This document shows, one piece after another, positions 51,216 through 61,001 of a DNA stretch of 64,000 nucleotides. Numbering within the stretch: position 1 is the stretch's first letter; every line of letters begins with the position of its first letter. The notes beneath the pieces were generated by a model. It had not been told where the DNA came from. It did not search any database and saw only the letters and a list, made by a program, of their open reading frames with translations. The stretch is from positions 9,166 through 73,165 of the forward strand of contig JAJYCQ010000005.1 in assembly GCA_021778315.1 (NCBI GenBank), written 5' to 3'. The position numbers and the translations under genes are program-made. The stretch is from Acidobacteriota bacterium. GTDB lineage: Bacteria > Acidobacteriota > Terriglobia > Terriglobales > Acidobacteriaceae.

Positions 51216-53591
51216 ATGCCAGACGTAACCTTCAAAGTAGACGGCCAGACCATCACCGCCCCCGCGGGCACGCTCCTCCTCGAAGCCTGCAAGTCCCACG
51301 GCATCGAGATCCCCGCCTTCTGCTACTACCCCGGCCTCTCCCTCCAGGCCGCCTGCCGCATGTGCGTCGTCCGCATCGAGAAGATGCCCAAGCTCCAGAC
51401 CGCCTGCACCACCCCGGTCGCCGAAGGCATGGTCGTCGTCACCGAGTCCCCCGAGATCGCCCAGGCCCGCAAGGCCACGCTCCAACTCCTGCTAGGCAAC
51501 CACCCCCTCGACTGTCCGGTTTGTGATGCTGGCGGAGAGTGCGAACTCCAGGACATGACCTTCAAATACGGAGCCGCCGACAGCTTCTACGCTGAGCCCA
51601 AGAATCATCGCGAAGAACAAAAATGGTCGCCCGTCGTCTACTTCGACCGCCCCCGCTGCATCCTCTGCTACCGCTGCGTCCGCATGTGCGGAGAAGGCAT
51701 GGACGTCTTCGCCCTCGGCATCCAGAACCGCGGCAGCTCCTCCGTCATCGCCCCCAACGTCCCCGCGCAGCTCTCCAACATCATCGAGAACGGCCAAAGC
51801 CTCGCCCAGCTCGACTGCGAGCAATGCGGCATGTGCATTGACGCCTGCCCCGTCGGAGCCCTCACCTCCGGAACCTACCGCTACAAGACCCGCCCCTGGG
51901 AGATGAACCACGTCGCCACCGTCTGCACCCACTGCGGCGACGGCTGCAAGACCACCCTCGGCGTCCGCTCCGTCTCCGACGGCTCCGAAATCGTGCGCGG
52001 CGACAACCGCGACAAGTCCGGAATGAACGGCGACTTCCTCTGCAACAAGGGCCGCTACGCCTTCGACTTCGCCAACTCCACCGAGCGCCTCACCTCGCCC
52101 CTCATCCGCCAATCCGACGGCACCCTCAAGCCCGTCTCCTGGGAAGAAGCCCTCACCTTCGCCGGAACAAAACTCCGCGAACTCCGCGATCAGCGAGGCC
52201 CCAACAGCATCAGCGTCATCGGCTCCAACCGCACCACCAACGAGGAAAACTACCTCCTCCAGAAGTTTGCCCGCACGGTCATCGGCACCAACAACATCGA
52301 CCACCACCGCACCGCCGACTACGTCACCCTCGCCACCTCCATCGGAGCCAGCACCCGCACCAACGGCAAGACCCGTTACGCCTCGCAGCGCTGCATCGCG
52401 ACCGCCCCCGCCCTGCTCTTCGTCGGAGGAGATCCGACCAACCAGGCTCCCCTCACCGCCTGGAATGCACGCACCAACGTCCGCCTCAACAACGCCCGCA
52501 TCTACATCGCCAACCACGAAGAGATCAAACTCCGCCGTCAGGCCAAGGCCTTCGCACCCGTAGCCCAGTTCGGCTACGGAGCCTTCATCAAGACCCTCTC
52601 CCCAGATAGTGGTCAGGACAACGACTTCGCCAAGGCCATCCGCGCCGAAGAAACCCTCATCGTCATCGTCGGCAACGAAGTCCGCGGAGGCGATCTCTCC
52701 AGCCTCATCGCGGCTCTGCCCAACGCCAAGTTCGCTCTCACCGCCGACTACGCCAACTCCCGCGGAGCCTCTGACATGGGCCTGCTCCCCGACGTCCTCC
52801 CCGGCTACCAATCCCTCTCCGGCTCCACCATCGCCAGCGAATACGGAACTGCCGACAAGCCCGGCCTCGACCTCCTCGCCATGTTCGACGCCGCAGCCGC
52901 CGGCAACCTCAGCGCTCTCTACGTCGTCGGCTCCAATCCCATCCAGCGCTACGGCATCGATCCAGCCGCCCTCGCCAATACCTTCCTCATCGTCCAAGAC
53001 CTATTCCTCACCGAGACCGCCCAACTAGCCGATGTCGTCTTCCCCGCCGCCAATCTCTACGAAAAATCCGGCTCCGTCACCAACAGCTACGGCGACCTCC
53101 AGCTCGTCTCCAAGGCCGCCGACAAGGCCGGAACCCGCTCCGACTTCGAGCTCATCGTCCGCCTCGCCGACAAGGTAGGCCACGACATCAAGACCCTCGT
53201 CCCCTTCGGCAAGGGTCTCCGCGCCGACATGGGCCAGACCCGCGGCGCGCAGTCCGGCGAAGCCGACCGCCACTCCGTCTGGCTCACCGCCAACAACATG
53301 GAGCCCAAGCTCAGCCCCTTCGACCCCTTCGCCATCCTCGACGAGATCCAGCGCCTCGTCCCCGGCTACGACAAGCTACTCCGCCTCCAACTCCTCAGCG
53401 GCAACGACCAGCACATCGACCCACCCTCCACCGGCCTCGTCCAGATCACCGCAGCCCGCAAGGACCTCGTCCTCCCCAGCTCCGACACCCTCTTCACCTC
53501 CGGCTCCCTCACCCGCTACTCGCCCATGTTGCAGGACGTCCAGCGCCACCAGTCCACCGAATCCGCTGACCACTTAGCCTCCGCCGACTAG
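51216..53591 (+). CDS. nuoG: NADH-quinone oxidoreductase subunit G
   Basis: 75-kDa-type iron-sulfur subunit of 791 residues. Order: [2Fe-2S] N1b ligands (IPAFCYYPGLSLQAACRMC, CTTPV), the His/Cys region DCPVCDAGGECELQ with RCILCYRCVRMCGEG (N5/N4), a ferredoxin-type site CEQCGMCIDACPVGALTS, then the molybdopterin-oxidoreductase-like half. CTHCGDGCKTTL with a later Cys in GDFLCNKGRYAFD gives the extra cluster N7, kept in E. coli and Thermus but lost in mitochondria. The molybdopterin-like domain is expected to be cofactor-free. It starts eight bases after hicB. Confidence 0.96.
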   Translation: MPDVTFKVDGQTITAPAGTLLLEACKSHGIEIPAFCYYPGLSLQAACRMCVVRIEKMPKLQTACTTPVAEGMVVVTESPEIAQARKATLQLLLGNHPLDCPVCDAGGECELQDMTFKYGAADSFYAEPKNHREEQKWSPVVYFDRPRCILCYRCVRMCGEGMDVFALGIQNRGSSSVIAPNVPAQLSNIIENGQSLAQLDCEQCGMCIDACPVGALTSGTYRYKTRPWEMNHVATVCTHCGDGCKTTLGVRSVSDGSEIVRGDNRDKSGMNGDFLCNKGRYAFDFANSTERLTSPLIRQSDGTLKPVSWEEALTFAGTKLRELRDQRGPNSISVIGSNRTTNEENYLLQKFARTVIGTNNIDHHRTADYVTLATSIGASTRTNGKTRYASQRCIATAPALLFVGGDPTNQAPLTAWNARTNVRLNNARIYIANHEEIKLRRQAKAFAPVAQFGYGAFIKTLSPDSGQDNDFAKAIRAEETLIVIVGNEVRGGDLSSLIAALPNAKFALTADYANSRGASDMGLLPDVLPGYQSLSGSTIASEYGTADKPGLDLLAMFDAAAAGNLSALYVVGSNPIQRYGIDPAALANTFLIVQDLFLTETAQLADVVFPAANLYEKSGSVTNSYGDLQLVSKAADKAGTRSDFELIVRLADKVGHDIKTLVPFGKGLRADMGQTRGAQSGEADRHSVWLTANNMEPKLSPFDPFAILDEIQRLVPGYDKLLRLQLLSGNDQHIDPPSTGLVQITAARKDLVLPSSDTLFTSGSLTRYSPMLQDVQRHQSTESADHLASAD

Positions 53592-53637
53592 TTTCAGCCC
53601 TTCACTGTCTACTCACTACTGTCTACTGTCTGCCCTT

Positions 53638-54699
53638 ATGACCCATCTCACAAATTTCGAAATCTTCCTGCTCTTCACGATCCTCAAGATCGCGATCGTG
53701 CTGGTCATCACGCTCACGGCGGTCGCCTACACCGTTCTGCTCGAGCGCAAAGTGCTCGGCCGCCTCCAGAACCGCTGGGGCCCCTCGCGAGTCGGCCCCT
53801 TCGGCCTCCTCCAGCCCCTCGTCGACGGCCTCAAGCTCTTCCTCAAGGAAGACATGATGCCCCTCGCCGTCGAGCGCCCCCTCTTCATCATCGCGCCCAT
53901 CATCGCTCTCGGCTGCGCGCTCGTCTCCATCGCCGTCGTCCCCTTCGGCGCGGTCACGATGGTCCACGGCGTCGATCTCTTCCAGATCGCCAACCTCAAC
54001 ATCGGACTGCTCGTCATCCTCGGAGTCACCAGCATCGGAGTCTACGGCATCGCGCTCTCCGGCTGGAGCTCCAACAACAAGTACTCGCTCTTCGGCTCCC
54101 TCCGCGCCACCGCGCAGATGATCAGCTACGAGCTCGCCCTCGGCCTCTCGCTCGTCGGAGTCGTCCTCCGCGCCGGCTCCCTCTCCCTCCGCGACATCGT
54201 CGCCTCCCAGTCCGCCCACGGAGCCATCTCCTGGAACATCTTCGGAGGCTTCCAGTTCGTCGCCTTCTTCATCTACCTCATGGCCGCCTACGCCGAAACC
54301 AACCGCTCCCCCTTCGATCTCTCCGAGGCCGAATCCGAGCTCGTCGCCGGCTATCACACCGAGTACTCCTCCATGAAGTTCGCCATGTTCTTCATGGCCG
54401 AGTACGCCAACATGATCACCGTGGCCTGCGTCGCCACGCTGCTCTTCTTCGGTGGAGCCTCCAGCCCCTTCGGCCATCTCTTCGACTCCATCGGTTCCGG
54501 CCTTATCCTCTCCGGCCTCTTCTCCATCGCCTGGTTTGTCGCCAAGGTCTTCGCCTTCCTTCTGCTCTACATCTGGGTGCGCGGCACGCTTCCCCGCTTC
54601 CGCTACGACCAGCTCATGGGCTTTGGCTGGAAGTTCCTCCTGCCCGTCGCGATGGTCAATATTCTCGCCACCGCTCTCGCGCTCTCCTATCACCGCTAA
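53638..54699 (+). CDS. nuoH: NADH-quinone oxidoreductase subunit H
   Basis: Membrane subunit joining the quinone site to the proton pumps; 353 residues with about eight or nine helices. The conserved LERKVLGRLQNRWGPSRVGP with FGLLQPLVDGLKLFLKED and the acidic loop YAETNRSPFDLSEAESELVA followed by GYHTEYSSMKFAMFFMAEYA are intact. The short spacer before it contains CACTGTCTACT-type simple repeats. nuoI normally follows nuoH, but here a 118-bp A-rich spacer leads straight to nuoJ. Confidence 0.97.
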   Translation: MTHLTNFEIFLLFTILKIAIVLVITLTAVAYTVLLERKVLGRLQNRWGPSRVGPFGLLQPLVDGLKLFLKEDMMPLAVERPLFIIAPIIALGCALVSIAVVPFGAVTMVHGVDLFQIANLNIGLLVILGVTSIGVYGIALSGWSSNNKYSLFGSLRATAQMISYELALGLSLVGVVLRAGSLSLRDIVASQSAHGAISWNIFGGFQFVAFFIYLMAAYAETNRSPFDLSEAESELVAGYHTEYSSMKFAMFFMAEYANMITVACVATLLFFGGASSPFGHLFDSIGSGLILSGLFSIAWFVAKVFAFLLLYIWVRGTLPRFRYDQLMGFGWKFLLPVAMVNILATALALSYHR

Positions 54700-54817
54700 A
54701 TTCGGACAACCCGGTTACAATCAGGACGAACAACTGCAAGGCAATCGCAACTCTCAACAGAACACTGGCAATACAAGCGAACAGCAAGCAAGGAAAGCGA
54801 ACGGCAAGTAGCCCACG

Positions 54818-55324
54818 ATGCAAATTGCACTCTTCATCATCTTCGGTCTGTTGGCGGTAGCAGGAGCACTCAATCTCCTCTTCCAGCGCCATCCCATCAA
54901 CTCGGCGCTCTCGCTGGTCGTCGTCATGATGTCCCTCGCCGTCCTCTACTGGTCGCTCGGTGCGGAGTTCCTCGCCGCAGCCCAGGTCATCGTCTACGCC
55001 GGAGCCATCATGGTCCTCTTCATCTTCGTCGTCATGCTCCTCAACGCCGGAGAAGAAGACCGCACCCACGGCTCCAAGATCGCGTACATCGCCGGAATCC
55101 CCGGTGCCGCCGCCATCGTCTGCCTGCTCAGCTACGTCTTCCTCGCCAACCGCCAGCAGCTTGGCACCACCCAGCTCGGTGGCTATCTCTCCAGCTCCGT
55201 CTCCAACATCTCCGAGATCTCCCACACCCTCTTCACCTCCCTGCTTCTCCCCTTCGAGGTCACCTCCATCCTCATCCTCGTCGCCATCCTCGGCGCCGTC
55301 GTCCTCGCGCGAAAGGAGCTCTAA
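54818..55324 (+). CDS. nuoJ: NADH-quinone oxidoreductase subunit J
   Basis: Membrane subunit of complex I, 168 residues and five hydrophobic segments. [60 protein letters not shown] with [19 protein letters not shown] (the pi-bulge helix region of NuoJ) and the C-terminal helix [20 protein letters not shown] are typical. Its stop codon shares a base with the nuoK start. The 118 bp before it, where nuoI would be expected, encodes nothing recognisable and shows no ferredoxin cysteines in any frame. Confidence 0.95.
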   Translation: MQIALFIIFGLLAVAGALNLLFQRHPINSALSLVVVMMSLAVLYWSLGAEFLAAAQVIVYAGAIMVLFIFVVMLLNAGEEDRTHGSKIAYIAGIPGAAAIVCLLSYVFLANRQQLGTTQLGGYLSSSVSNISEISHTLFTSLLLPFEVTSILILVAILGAVVLARKEL

Positions 55325-55626
55325 TGGTCCCCATCGCCTACTACCTCGTTCTCGCCGCGGTCCTCTTCTCCATCGGCATCGCCGCCTTCCTCATCAAGCG
55401 CAACGTCATCACCATCTTCATGTCCATCGAGCTCATGCTCAACGCCGTCAACCTCACATTCGTAGCCTTCTCGCACATGTGGCACCAGGTCTCCGGCCAG
55501 ATCTTCGTCTTCTTCGTCATGGTCGTAGCGGCCGCGGAAGCCGCCGTCGGTCTCGCCATCATCATCGCGCTCTTCCGCGTGCGCCAAACCCTGGACGTCG
55601 ACCAGATCAACCTCATGAAGGACTAG
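55324..55626 (+). CDS. nuoK: NADH-quinone oxidoreductase subunit K
   Basis: 100-residue antiporter-like membrane subunit with three helices. The two essential membrane glutamates are visible in [20 protein letters not shown] and [19 protein letters not shown]. Length is exactly that of the family. The end [14 protein letters not shown] is typical. It is coupled to nuoJ (one-base overlap) and followed by a 164-bp spacer with two copies of the TGTCATCC repeat before nuoL. Confidence 0.97.
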   Translation: MVPIAYYLVLAAVLFSIGIAAFLIKRNVITIFMSIELMLNAVNLTFVAFSHMWHQVSGQIFVFFVMVVAAAEAAVGLAIIIALFRVRQTLDVDQINLMKD

Positions 55627-55660
55627 CCTGCACCTGTTGTTCTGTTCCTTTGCCTTTTTG

Positions 55661-55688
55661 TTTGTCATCCCGTAGGGATCCGCAGTTG
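55661..55688. repeat. TGTCATCC-GTA-GGATCCGC repeat, copy in nuoK-nuoL spacer
   Basis: TTTGTCATCCCGTAGGGATC followed by CGCAGTTG. The core ATCCC-GTA-GGGAT is palindromic. A nearly identical copy lies at 63023-63050 upstream of lysS. Confidence 0.75.
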
Positions 55689-55716
55689 TACTTGCACTTG
55701 CTTTTGTCTTTCTGGC

Positions 55717-55746
55717 TGTCATCCCGCAGGGATCTGCTTCTGCACT
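55717..55746. repeat. TGTCATCC-GCA-GGATCTGC repeat, second copy in nuoK-nuoL spacer
   Basis: CTGTCATCCCGCAGGGATCT followed by GCTTCTGCAC, 56 bases after the first copy. Together the two copies and the T/C-rich flanks fill the spacer before nuoL. Confidence 0.72.
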
Positions 55747-55790
55747 TGTTCTTGTTTTCTTTCACGCACCACGGCACCACGAATCGACCC

Positions 55791-57755
55791 ATGAATCCTC
55801 AACTGCTCTGGCTCATCCCGATCCTTCCCTTCGCCGGCTTCCTCATCAACGGAACCCTCGGCCGCAAGCTGCCCCGCGCGCTCGTCGCAACCATCGCGCT
55901 GCTCTTCACCGCAGCCCCGGCCCTGATCGTTGCGCAACTCTGGCTCTACATGAAGTCCGCCGACGCGCCGCTCTCGCTCTCCGTCATCAGCCGCCCCTGG
56001 ATCGCCGTCACCGGCTTCCACGTCGACTTCGCCTTCACCGTCGACCACCTCACCCTCATCATGCTCGGCGTCGTCACCGGAGTCGGATTCCTCATCCACA
56101 TCTACTCCACCTCCTACATGGCCCACGAAGACGGTTACTGGCGCTTCTTCGCCTACCTCAACCTCTTCATGTTCTTTATGCTCGTCCTCGTCCTCGCCTC
56201 GAGCTTCCTCCTGCTCTTCGTAGGCTGGGAAGGTGTCGGCCTCGCCTCCTACCTCCTCATCGGCTTCTACTTCACCAAGGACTCCGCCGCCAACGCCGGT
56301 AAGAAAGCGTTCATCGTCAACCGCATCGGAGACTTCGGCTTCCTCCTCGCGATGTTCCTCCTCATCGCCCACTTCGGCACCACCGACTTCGCCAGCGTCT
56401 TCTCCAAAATCTCCGCCTCCCCCATGACCGGAGGTTTCCTCACCGCCATCGCCCTCCTCCTCGTCCTCGGAGCCACTGGCAAGTCCGCGCAAATCCCCCT
56501 CTACATCTGGCTCCCCGACGCAATGGAAGGCCCCACCCCGGTCTCCGCCCTCATCCACGCCGCAACCATGGTCACCGCGGGCATTTACATGGTCGCCCGC
56601 TGCCACGTCCTCTTCGACCACTCCCCCTTCGCCCTCTCCGTCGTCGCCTGCATCGGCGCCGCAACCGCCCTCCTGGCCGCCACCATCGGCCTAGTTCAGC
56701 ACGACATCAAGCGAGTCCTCGCCTACTCCACCGTCTCCCAGCTCGGCTACATGTTCATGGCCTGCGGCATCGGTGCCTACTCCGCCGGAATCTTCCACCT
56801 CATGACCCACGCCTTCTTCAAGGGTCTGCTCTTCCTCGCCGCCGGCTCCGTCATCCACGCTCTCTCCGGAGAGCAGGACATGCGCCGCATGGGAGGCCTC
56901 TGGAAAAAAATCCCCATCACCTTCTGGACCATGACCGCCGCCGTCTTCGCCATCTGCGGCATCTTCCCCTTCGCCGGATTCTTCTCCAAAGACGAGATCC
57001 TCTACCAGACCTTCATCTCCCCCAACCCCCTCGCCAAACTCCTCTGGCTCGTAGGCCTCGTCACCGCCGGCCTCACCTCCTTCTACATGTTCCGCCTCTG
57101 GTTCAAGACCTTCTTCGGCGAGTCCCGATTCAACCAGAATCCCCACGCCGACCTCGACGCCGCCCACGCCCACGGCGTCCACGAATCCCCCTGGGTCATG
57201 ACCCTCCCCCTCATCATCCTCGCCATCCTCTCCCTCATCGGAGGCTGGGTCGGCATCCCCGCAGCCCTCGGAGGCCACAACGGGTTCGAGCACTTCCTCG
57301 CTCCCGTCTTCACCACCGCCGCCGAGCCCGTGGTCGAAGCCACATCTCACGGCCTCGAGCTCACCCTCGCCGCCGTCTCGCTCCTCACCGCCGCGCTCGG
57401 CTTCTTCGTCGCCTACCTCTTCTACTACCGCAAGCCCGGCACCGCCGCCGCCCTCGCCAAAAAGTTCGCCCCCGTCTACTCTCTCCTCGACCACAAATAC
57501 TGGGTCGACGAGATCTACGGCCGCCTCATCATCGCTCCCCTGCTCGCCGTCTCGCGCCTCATCCTAAGCGGTCTCGTCGACGGAGGAATAGTCCAGGGCA
57601 CCAGCTCCGGCCTAGCCGTCTCCACCCGTGGAGGAGGCTGGCTCGTCCGCCGCATCCAGTCCGGAAACATCCGCTCCTACGCCGGATGGCTCGCTGTCGG
57701 AGCCGCCGCCGTCATCGCCATCGTCCTCTTCGGCCACCACACATTGCCTCACTAA
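55791..57755 (+). CDS. nuoL: NADH-quinone oxidoreductase subunit L
   Basis: Largest antiporter-like proton-pumping subunit; 654 residues with about 16 helices. From ATG 55791: MNPQLLWLIPILPFAGFLIN, DFAFTVDHLTLIMLGVVTGV, LLFVGWEGVGLASYLLIGFY (conserved Glu in GWEGVG), LPDAMEGPTPVSALIHAATM with the pumping Lys/His network, LVQHDIKRVLAYSTVSQLGY and the C-terminal lateral helix region. The open frame extends 277 codons upstream through nuoJ and nuoK in another frame; the family N-terminus fixes the start. No strong ribosome binding site is visible. Confidence 0.96.
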   Translation: MNPQLLWLIPILPFAGFLINGTLGRKLPRALVATIALLFTAAPALIVAQLWLYMKSADAPLSLSVISRPWIAVTGFHVDFAFTVDHLTLIMLGVVTGVGFLIHIYSTSYMAHEDGYWRFFAYLNLFMFFMLVLVLASSFLLLFVGWEGVGLASYLLIGFYFTKDSAANAGKKAFIVNRIGDFGFLLAMFLLIAHFGTTDFASVFSKISASPMTGGFLTAIALLLVLGATGKSAQIPLYIWLPDAMEGPTPVSALIHAATMVTAGIYMVARCHVLFDHSPFALSVVACIGAATALLAATIGLVQHDIKRVLAYSTVSQLGYMFMACGIGAYSAGIFHLMTHAFFKGLLFLAAGSVIHALSGEQDMRRMGGLWKKIPITFWTMTAAVFAICGIFPFAGFFSKDEILYQTFISPNPLAKLLWLVGLVTAGLTSFYMFRLWFKTFFGESRFNQNPHADLDAAHAHGVHESPWVMTLPLIILAILSLIGGWVGIPAALGGHNGFEHFLAPVFTTAAEPVVEATSHGLELTLAAVSLLTAALGFFVAYLFYYRKPGTAAALAKKFAPVYSLLDHKYWVDEIYGRLIIAPLLAVSRLILSGLVDGGIVQGTSSGLAVSTRGGGWLVRRIQSGNIRSYAGWLAVGAAAVIAIVLFGHHTLPH

Positions 57756-57761
57756 CGTTTG

Positions 57762-57807
57762 ACCTCCTTCGCGTAGCGGAGGATCTGCTTCACCAGAACC
57801 ACCACGG
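57762..57807. repeat. Copy of the 41-nt repeat ahead of nuoM
   Basis: Bases 57765-57805 are identical to 47467-47507. The copy ends eight bases before the nuoM ATG, again abutting a GGA-type ribosome binding site (ACGGAACCCA). Confidence 0.88.
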
Positions 57808-57813
57808 AACCCA

Positions 57814-59406
57814 ATGAACTTCGACCCGATCATCCTGACGCTCATCATCGCCACCCCGCTCGCGGGAGCGATCCTGCTCGCCCTCATCCCCGAAGACACC
57901 ACTAGCGGCAGCAAGCGCCACGCCATCGGCGCTCTCATCATCACCCTCTTCACCCTGCTCCTCACGCTCCATCTCCCCGCGCACTTCAACTACAGCGCCG
58001 CCCCCCACACCTTCCAGTTCGAGCAGAACCTCCCTTGGATCACGCTCTCCCCCGCCACCGCCGGCATCCACTACCACCTCGGCGTCGACGGCCTCAGCAT
58101 GTGGCTTATCGTCCTCGCCGCCTTCCTCGCCCCCCTCGGCGTCCTGGCCTCCTGGAACACCATCAAGACCCGCACCAAGCTCTTCTACACCCTCTTCCTC
58201 CTCCAGCAGGTCGCGATGCTCGGCATCTTCGTCGCCCTCGACCTCTTCCTCTACTACGGCTTCTGGGAGCTCTCCATCGTTCCCATGACCCTCCTGATCG
58301 CCACCTTCGGCCGCACCGAAAACCGCCGCCGCGCCGCCATCAAGTTCTTCCTCTACGCCTTCATCCCCTCCGCCATCCTCCTCGTCGCTATCCTCTGGCT
58401 CTACAACCTCACCGGAACCTTCGACCTCCCCACCCTGCAGGCCCTCGCCGCCACCCACCACCTCGCCGCGACGCCCACAGCCCTGCTCCTCTGCTCCATC
58501 GCCTTCCTCGTAGCCTTCGCCGTCAAGGTCCCCATCTTCCCGCTCCACGGCTGGCTCCAGGAAGCCGTAGCCGAAGCCCCCACCGCCGCCGTCATGGTGC
58601 TCGCCGGCAAACTCGGCCTCTACTCCATCCTGCGCTTCAGCTTCGGAATCTTCCCCGACCAATCCCGCCACGTCGCGCCCGTCCTCATCGCCCTCGGAGC
58701 CATCGGCATCGTCTACGGCGCGCTCATCGCCCTCATCAAAACCGACCTCAAAAACCTCGCCGCCTTCAGCACCCTCTCGCACGTCTCCTTCGTTGTCCTC
58801 GGCATCTTCACCTTCACCATCCTCGGCCTCGACGGAGGAGTCTTCCAGATCCTCAACGAGAGCCTCATCGGCGCCGCCTTCTTCATCCTCCTCGGCCTGC
58901 TCTACGAGCGCTACGGCACCTACGACATGCGCGACTACGGCGGCCTCGCCACCCGCCACCCCTGGATGGCCACCCTGTTCGTACTCACCACCCTCGCCGC
59001 CGTCGGCCTCCCCATGCTCAACGGCTTCGTCGGTGAGTTCCTCATCCTCTCCGGCTCCATGCAATCCTTCGCCGCCCACCACATCCTCTGGACCACCCTC
59101 GCCGCCACCGGCGTCATCTTCGGGGCCGCCTACATGCTCTGGATGATCCAGCGAGTCTTCTACGGCTCCCCCGGTGTCCGCACCGAGGAAGTCCACGGCT
59201 GGGATCTCTGCCCCCGCGAACACCTCGAACTCTGGCCCCTCGCCACCCTCTTCCTCATCATGGGAGTAGCCTCCCCCCTCTGGATGCGAGCCATCGACAC
59301 CTACGGCACCACCACCGCAATCCAGACCACCCCCTCTGCACCCACTCCCCTCAAGCACTCCGAAACCGTAGCCTACTCACAAACCATCGTCAAGGAGGTC
59401 CGCTAA
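57814..59406 (+). CDS. nuoM: NADH-quinone oxidoreductase subunit M
   Basis: Antiporter-like proton-pumping subunit, 530 residues and about 14 helices. Motifs: [40 protein letters not shown] (conserved Glu), [20 protein letters not shown] followed by [20 protein letters not shown] (pumping Lys), and [20 protein letters not shown]. The stop shares one base with the nuoN start (TAATG). The start is set by a GGA just before the ATG, directly after the 41-nt repeat. The C-terminus is a short hydrophilic tail. Confidence 0.97.
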   Translation: MNFDPIILTLIIATPLAGAILLALIPEDTTSGSKRHAIGALIITLFTLLLTLHLPAHFNYSAAPHTFQFEQNLPWITLSPATAGIHYHLGVDGLSMWLIVLAAFLAPLGVLASWNTIKTRTKLFYTLFLLQQVAMLGIFVALDLFLYYGFWELSIVPMTLLIATFGRTENRRRAAIKFFLYAFIPSAILLVAILWLYNLTGTFDLPTLQALAATHHLAATPTALLLCSIAFLVAFAVKVPIFPLHGWLQEAVAEAPTAAVMVLAGKLGLYSILRFSFGIFPDQSRHVAPVLIALGAIGIVYGALIALIKTDLKNLAAFSTLSHVSFVVLGIFTFTILGLDGGVFQILNESLIGAAFFILLGLLYERYGTYDMRDYGGLATRHPWMATLFVLTTLAAVGLPMLNGFVGEFLILSGSMQSFAAHHILWTTLAATGVIFGAAYMLWMIQRVFYGSPGVRTEEVHGWDLCPREHLELWPLATLFLIMGVASPLWMRAIDTYGTTTAIQTTPSAPTPLKHSETVAYSQTIVKEVR

Positions 59407-60914
59407 TGTCCACCAACCTCCTCGCCATCCTCCCCGAGCTCATCCTCACCCTCACCGGCATCGTCATCATGCTGGCCGAGCCCCTCATCGCCCCCGGCCG
59501 CCCCCGCAAGCCTCTCGGCTGGCTCGCCATCCTCGGCACCCTCGCCTCCGGCCTCGCAGCCCTCTACCAACTCCAAATCTGCAATGCCCACGGCCCCATC
59601 ACCGCCTTCTACTCCACCATCCAGGTCGACGCGTTCTCCGTCTTCTTCCATCTCCTCATCGCCGCGATCGTCCTCGTCACCCTCCTCGCCTCCCTCGACT
59701 ACTTCGAAGCTGGCAGCGTAACCCACGCCGGAGAATACTTCGCCCTCCTCTGCTTCGGAGCCACAGGCATGATGTTCATGACCAGCTCCGTTGAGCTCCT
59801 CATGGTCTTCATCGGCCTCGAAATCTCCTCCATCTCCACCTACATCCTCGCCGGCTTCCGCAAGGGCCGAGCCACCGCCTCCGAAGCCGCCATCAAATAC
59901 TTCCTCCTCGGCAGCTTCGCCACGGCCTTCTTCCTCTACGGCATCGCCCTCTGCTTCGGAGCCACCGGCTCCACCAGCATCGCCGCCATCGCTGCCGGCC
60001 TCGCCATCACCAGGACCCCACTGCTAGGCTGGCTAGCCGTTGCCATGGTCCTCATCGGCCTCGGCTTCAAAGTCTCCGCCGCCCCATTCCATGTCTGGAC
60101 CCCCGACGTCTACCAGGGAGCCCCCTCCCCCGTCGTCGGCATGATGTCGACCGCCCCCAAAGCCGCCGCCTTCGCCGTCCTCCTCCGCTTCCTCTTCAGC
60201 GCGACGCCCATGTATCGCAACCACTGGATCCTCATGATCGAGATCCTCGCCGTCGCCTCCATGACCATCGGCAACCTCGGAGCCCTCGCCCAACGCGACG
60301 TCAAGCGCCTGCTCGCCTACTCCTCCATCGCCACGGCCGGCTACATCCTCGTTGCGTTCACCGCGTCTCAACAGGATGCCGTGGCAGCCGCCTGTTTCTA
60401 CACCGCCGCCTACGCCGCCATGAACGTCGGAGCCTTCGTCGTCCTCACCCAGCTCACCGGCTTCGACGAAAAACTCCGCACCATCCAGGACTTCACCGGC
60501 CTCGCCCTCAAGCGCCCCGCGCTCTCCGCCCTGCTCAGCTTCTTCCTCATCTCGCTGATCGGCATCCCCTTTACCGGAGGCTTCTTCGGCAAGTTCTACG
60601 CCTTCTCCGCCGCCGTCCACAGCGGCCACACCTGGCTCGCCATCGTCGGCCTCGCCAACTCCGGCATCGCCTGCTTCTACTACCTCCGCGTGCTCACCGC
60701 CCTCTACAGCCGCCCCTCAACCGACACCCTGTCGGACATCCCGACAACAGCTCCCCGCGTCACCTTCCCCGCTGCCCTGGCCCTCACCGCCACGGCCGCC
60801 GCTACGCTCTGCCTCGGCATCCTCCCCAACCACCTCCTGCACCTGGTCCAGCGAGCTACCCCCACCACAGCCATCGCGCAAGCCCCCGCAGCGCCCACCA
60901 CCCCCGCCCAATAG
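59406..60914 (+). CDS. nuoN: NADH-quinone oxidoreductase subunit N
   Basis: Third antiporter-like subunit; 502 residues and about 14 helices. [20 protein letters not shown] (conserved Glu), [20 protein letters not shown] (pumping Lys), [20 protein letters not shown] followed by [20 protein letters not shown], and [20 protein letters not shown] are the family hallmarks. It ends with an Ala/Pro-rich tail. It is the last nuo gene, translationally coupled to nuoM, and a strong terminator starts 22 bp after its stop. Confidence 0.97.
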   Translation: MSTNLLAILPELILTLTGIVIMLAEPLIAPGRPRKPLGWLAILGTLASGLAALYQLQICNAHGPITAFYSTIQVDAFSVFFHLLIAAIVLVTLLASLDYFEAGSVTHAGEYFALLCFGATGMMFMTSSVELLMVFIGLEISSISTYILAGFRKGRATASEAAIKYFLLGSFATAFFLYGIALCFGATGSTSIAAIAAGLAITRTPLLGWLAVAMVLIGLGFKVSAAPFHVWTPDVYQGAPSPVVGMMSTAPKAAAFAVLLRFLFSATPMYRNHWILMIEILAVASMTIGNLGALAQRDVKRLLAYSSIATAGYILVAFTASQQDAVAAACFYTAAYAAMNVGAFVVLTQLTGFDEKLRTIQDFTGLALKRPALSALLSFFLISLIGIPFTGGFFGKFYAFSAAVHSGHTWLAIVGLANSGIACFYYLRVLTALYSRPSTDTLSDIPTTAPRVTFPAALALTATAAATLCLGILPNHLLHLVQRATPTTAIAQAPAAPTTPAQ

Positions 60915-60936
60915 CCCTCGTTCCTCACGCAAACTA

Positions 60937-60966
60937 AAACGGCCTCCGCAATCGCGGAGGCCGTTT
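60937..60966. terminator. Bidirectional terminator between nuoN and atpE
   Basis: AAACGGCCTCCG / CGGAGGCCGTTT, a perfect 12-bp stem with a 6-base loop, flanked by A on one side and T on the other. It ends the plus-strand nuo operon and the minus-strand atp cluster. Confidence 0.88.
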
Positions 60967-61001
60967 CGTCTTTCACTATCCTCTACACTCTATCCCCTGC
61001 A

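Noticed and set aside
54700..54817. Remnant of nuoI between nuoH and nuoJ
   Set aside because: Only 118 bp, A-rich, with no CxxCxxCxxxCP-type codons in any frame.
54960..55790. Apparent 277-residue N-terminal extension of NuoL
   Set aside because: It runs through nuoJ and nuoK in a different frame and is Ser/Arg/Pro-rich. The NuoL family begins at MNPQLLWLIPILPFAGF (55791).
47461..57807. CRISPR array from the repeated 41-mers
   Set aside because: The copies are 10 kb apart, single, and lie before start codons. There are no regular spacers and no cas genes.
57790..59358. A 522-codon minus-strand frame opposite nuoM
   Set aside because: Low-complexity Gly/Glu/Asp shadow of nuoM third positions; no start signal and no recognisable domain.
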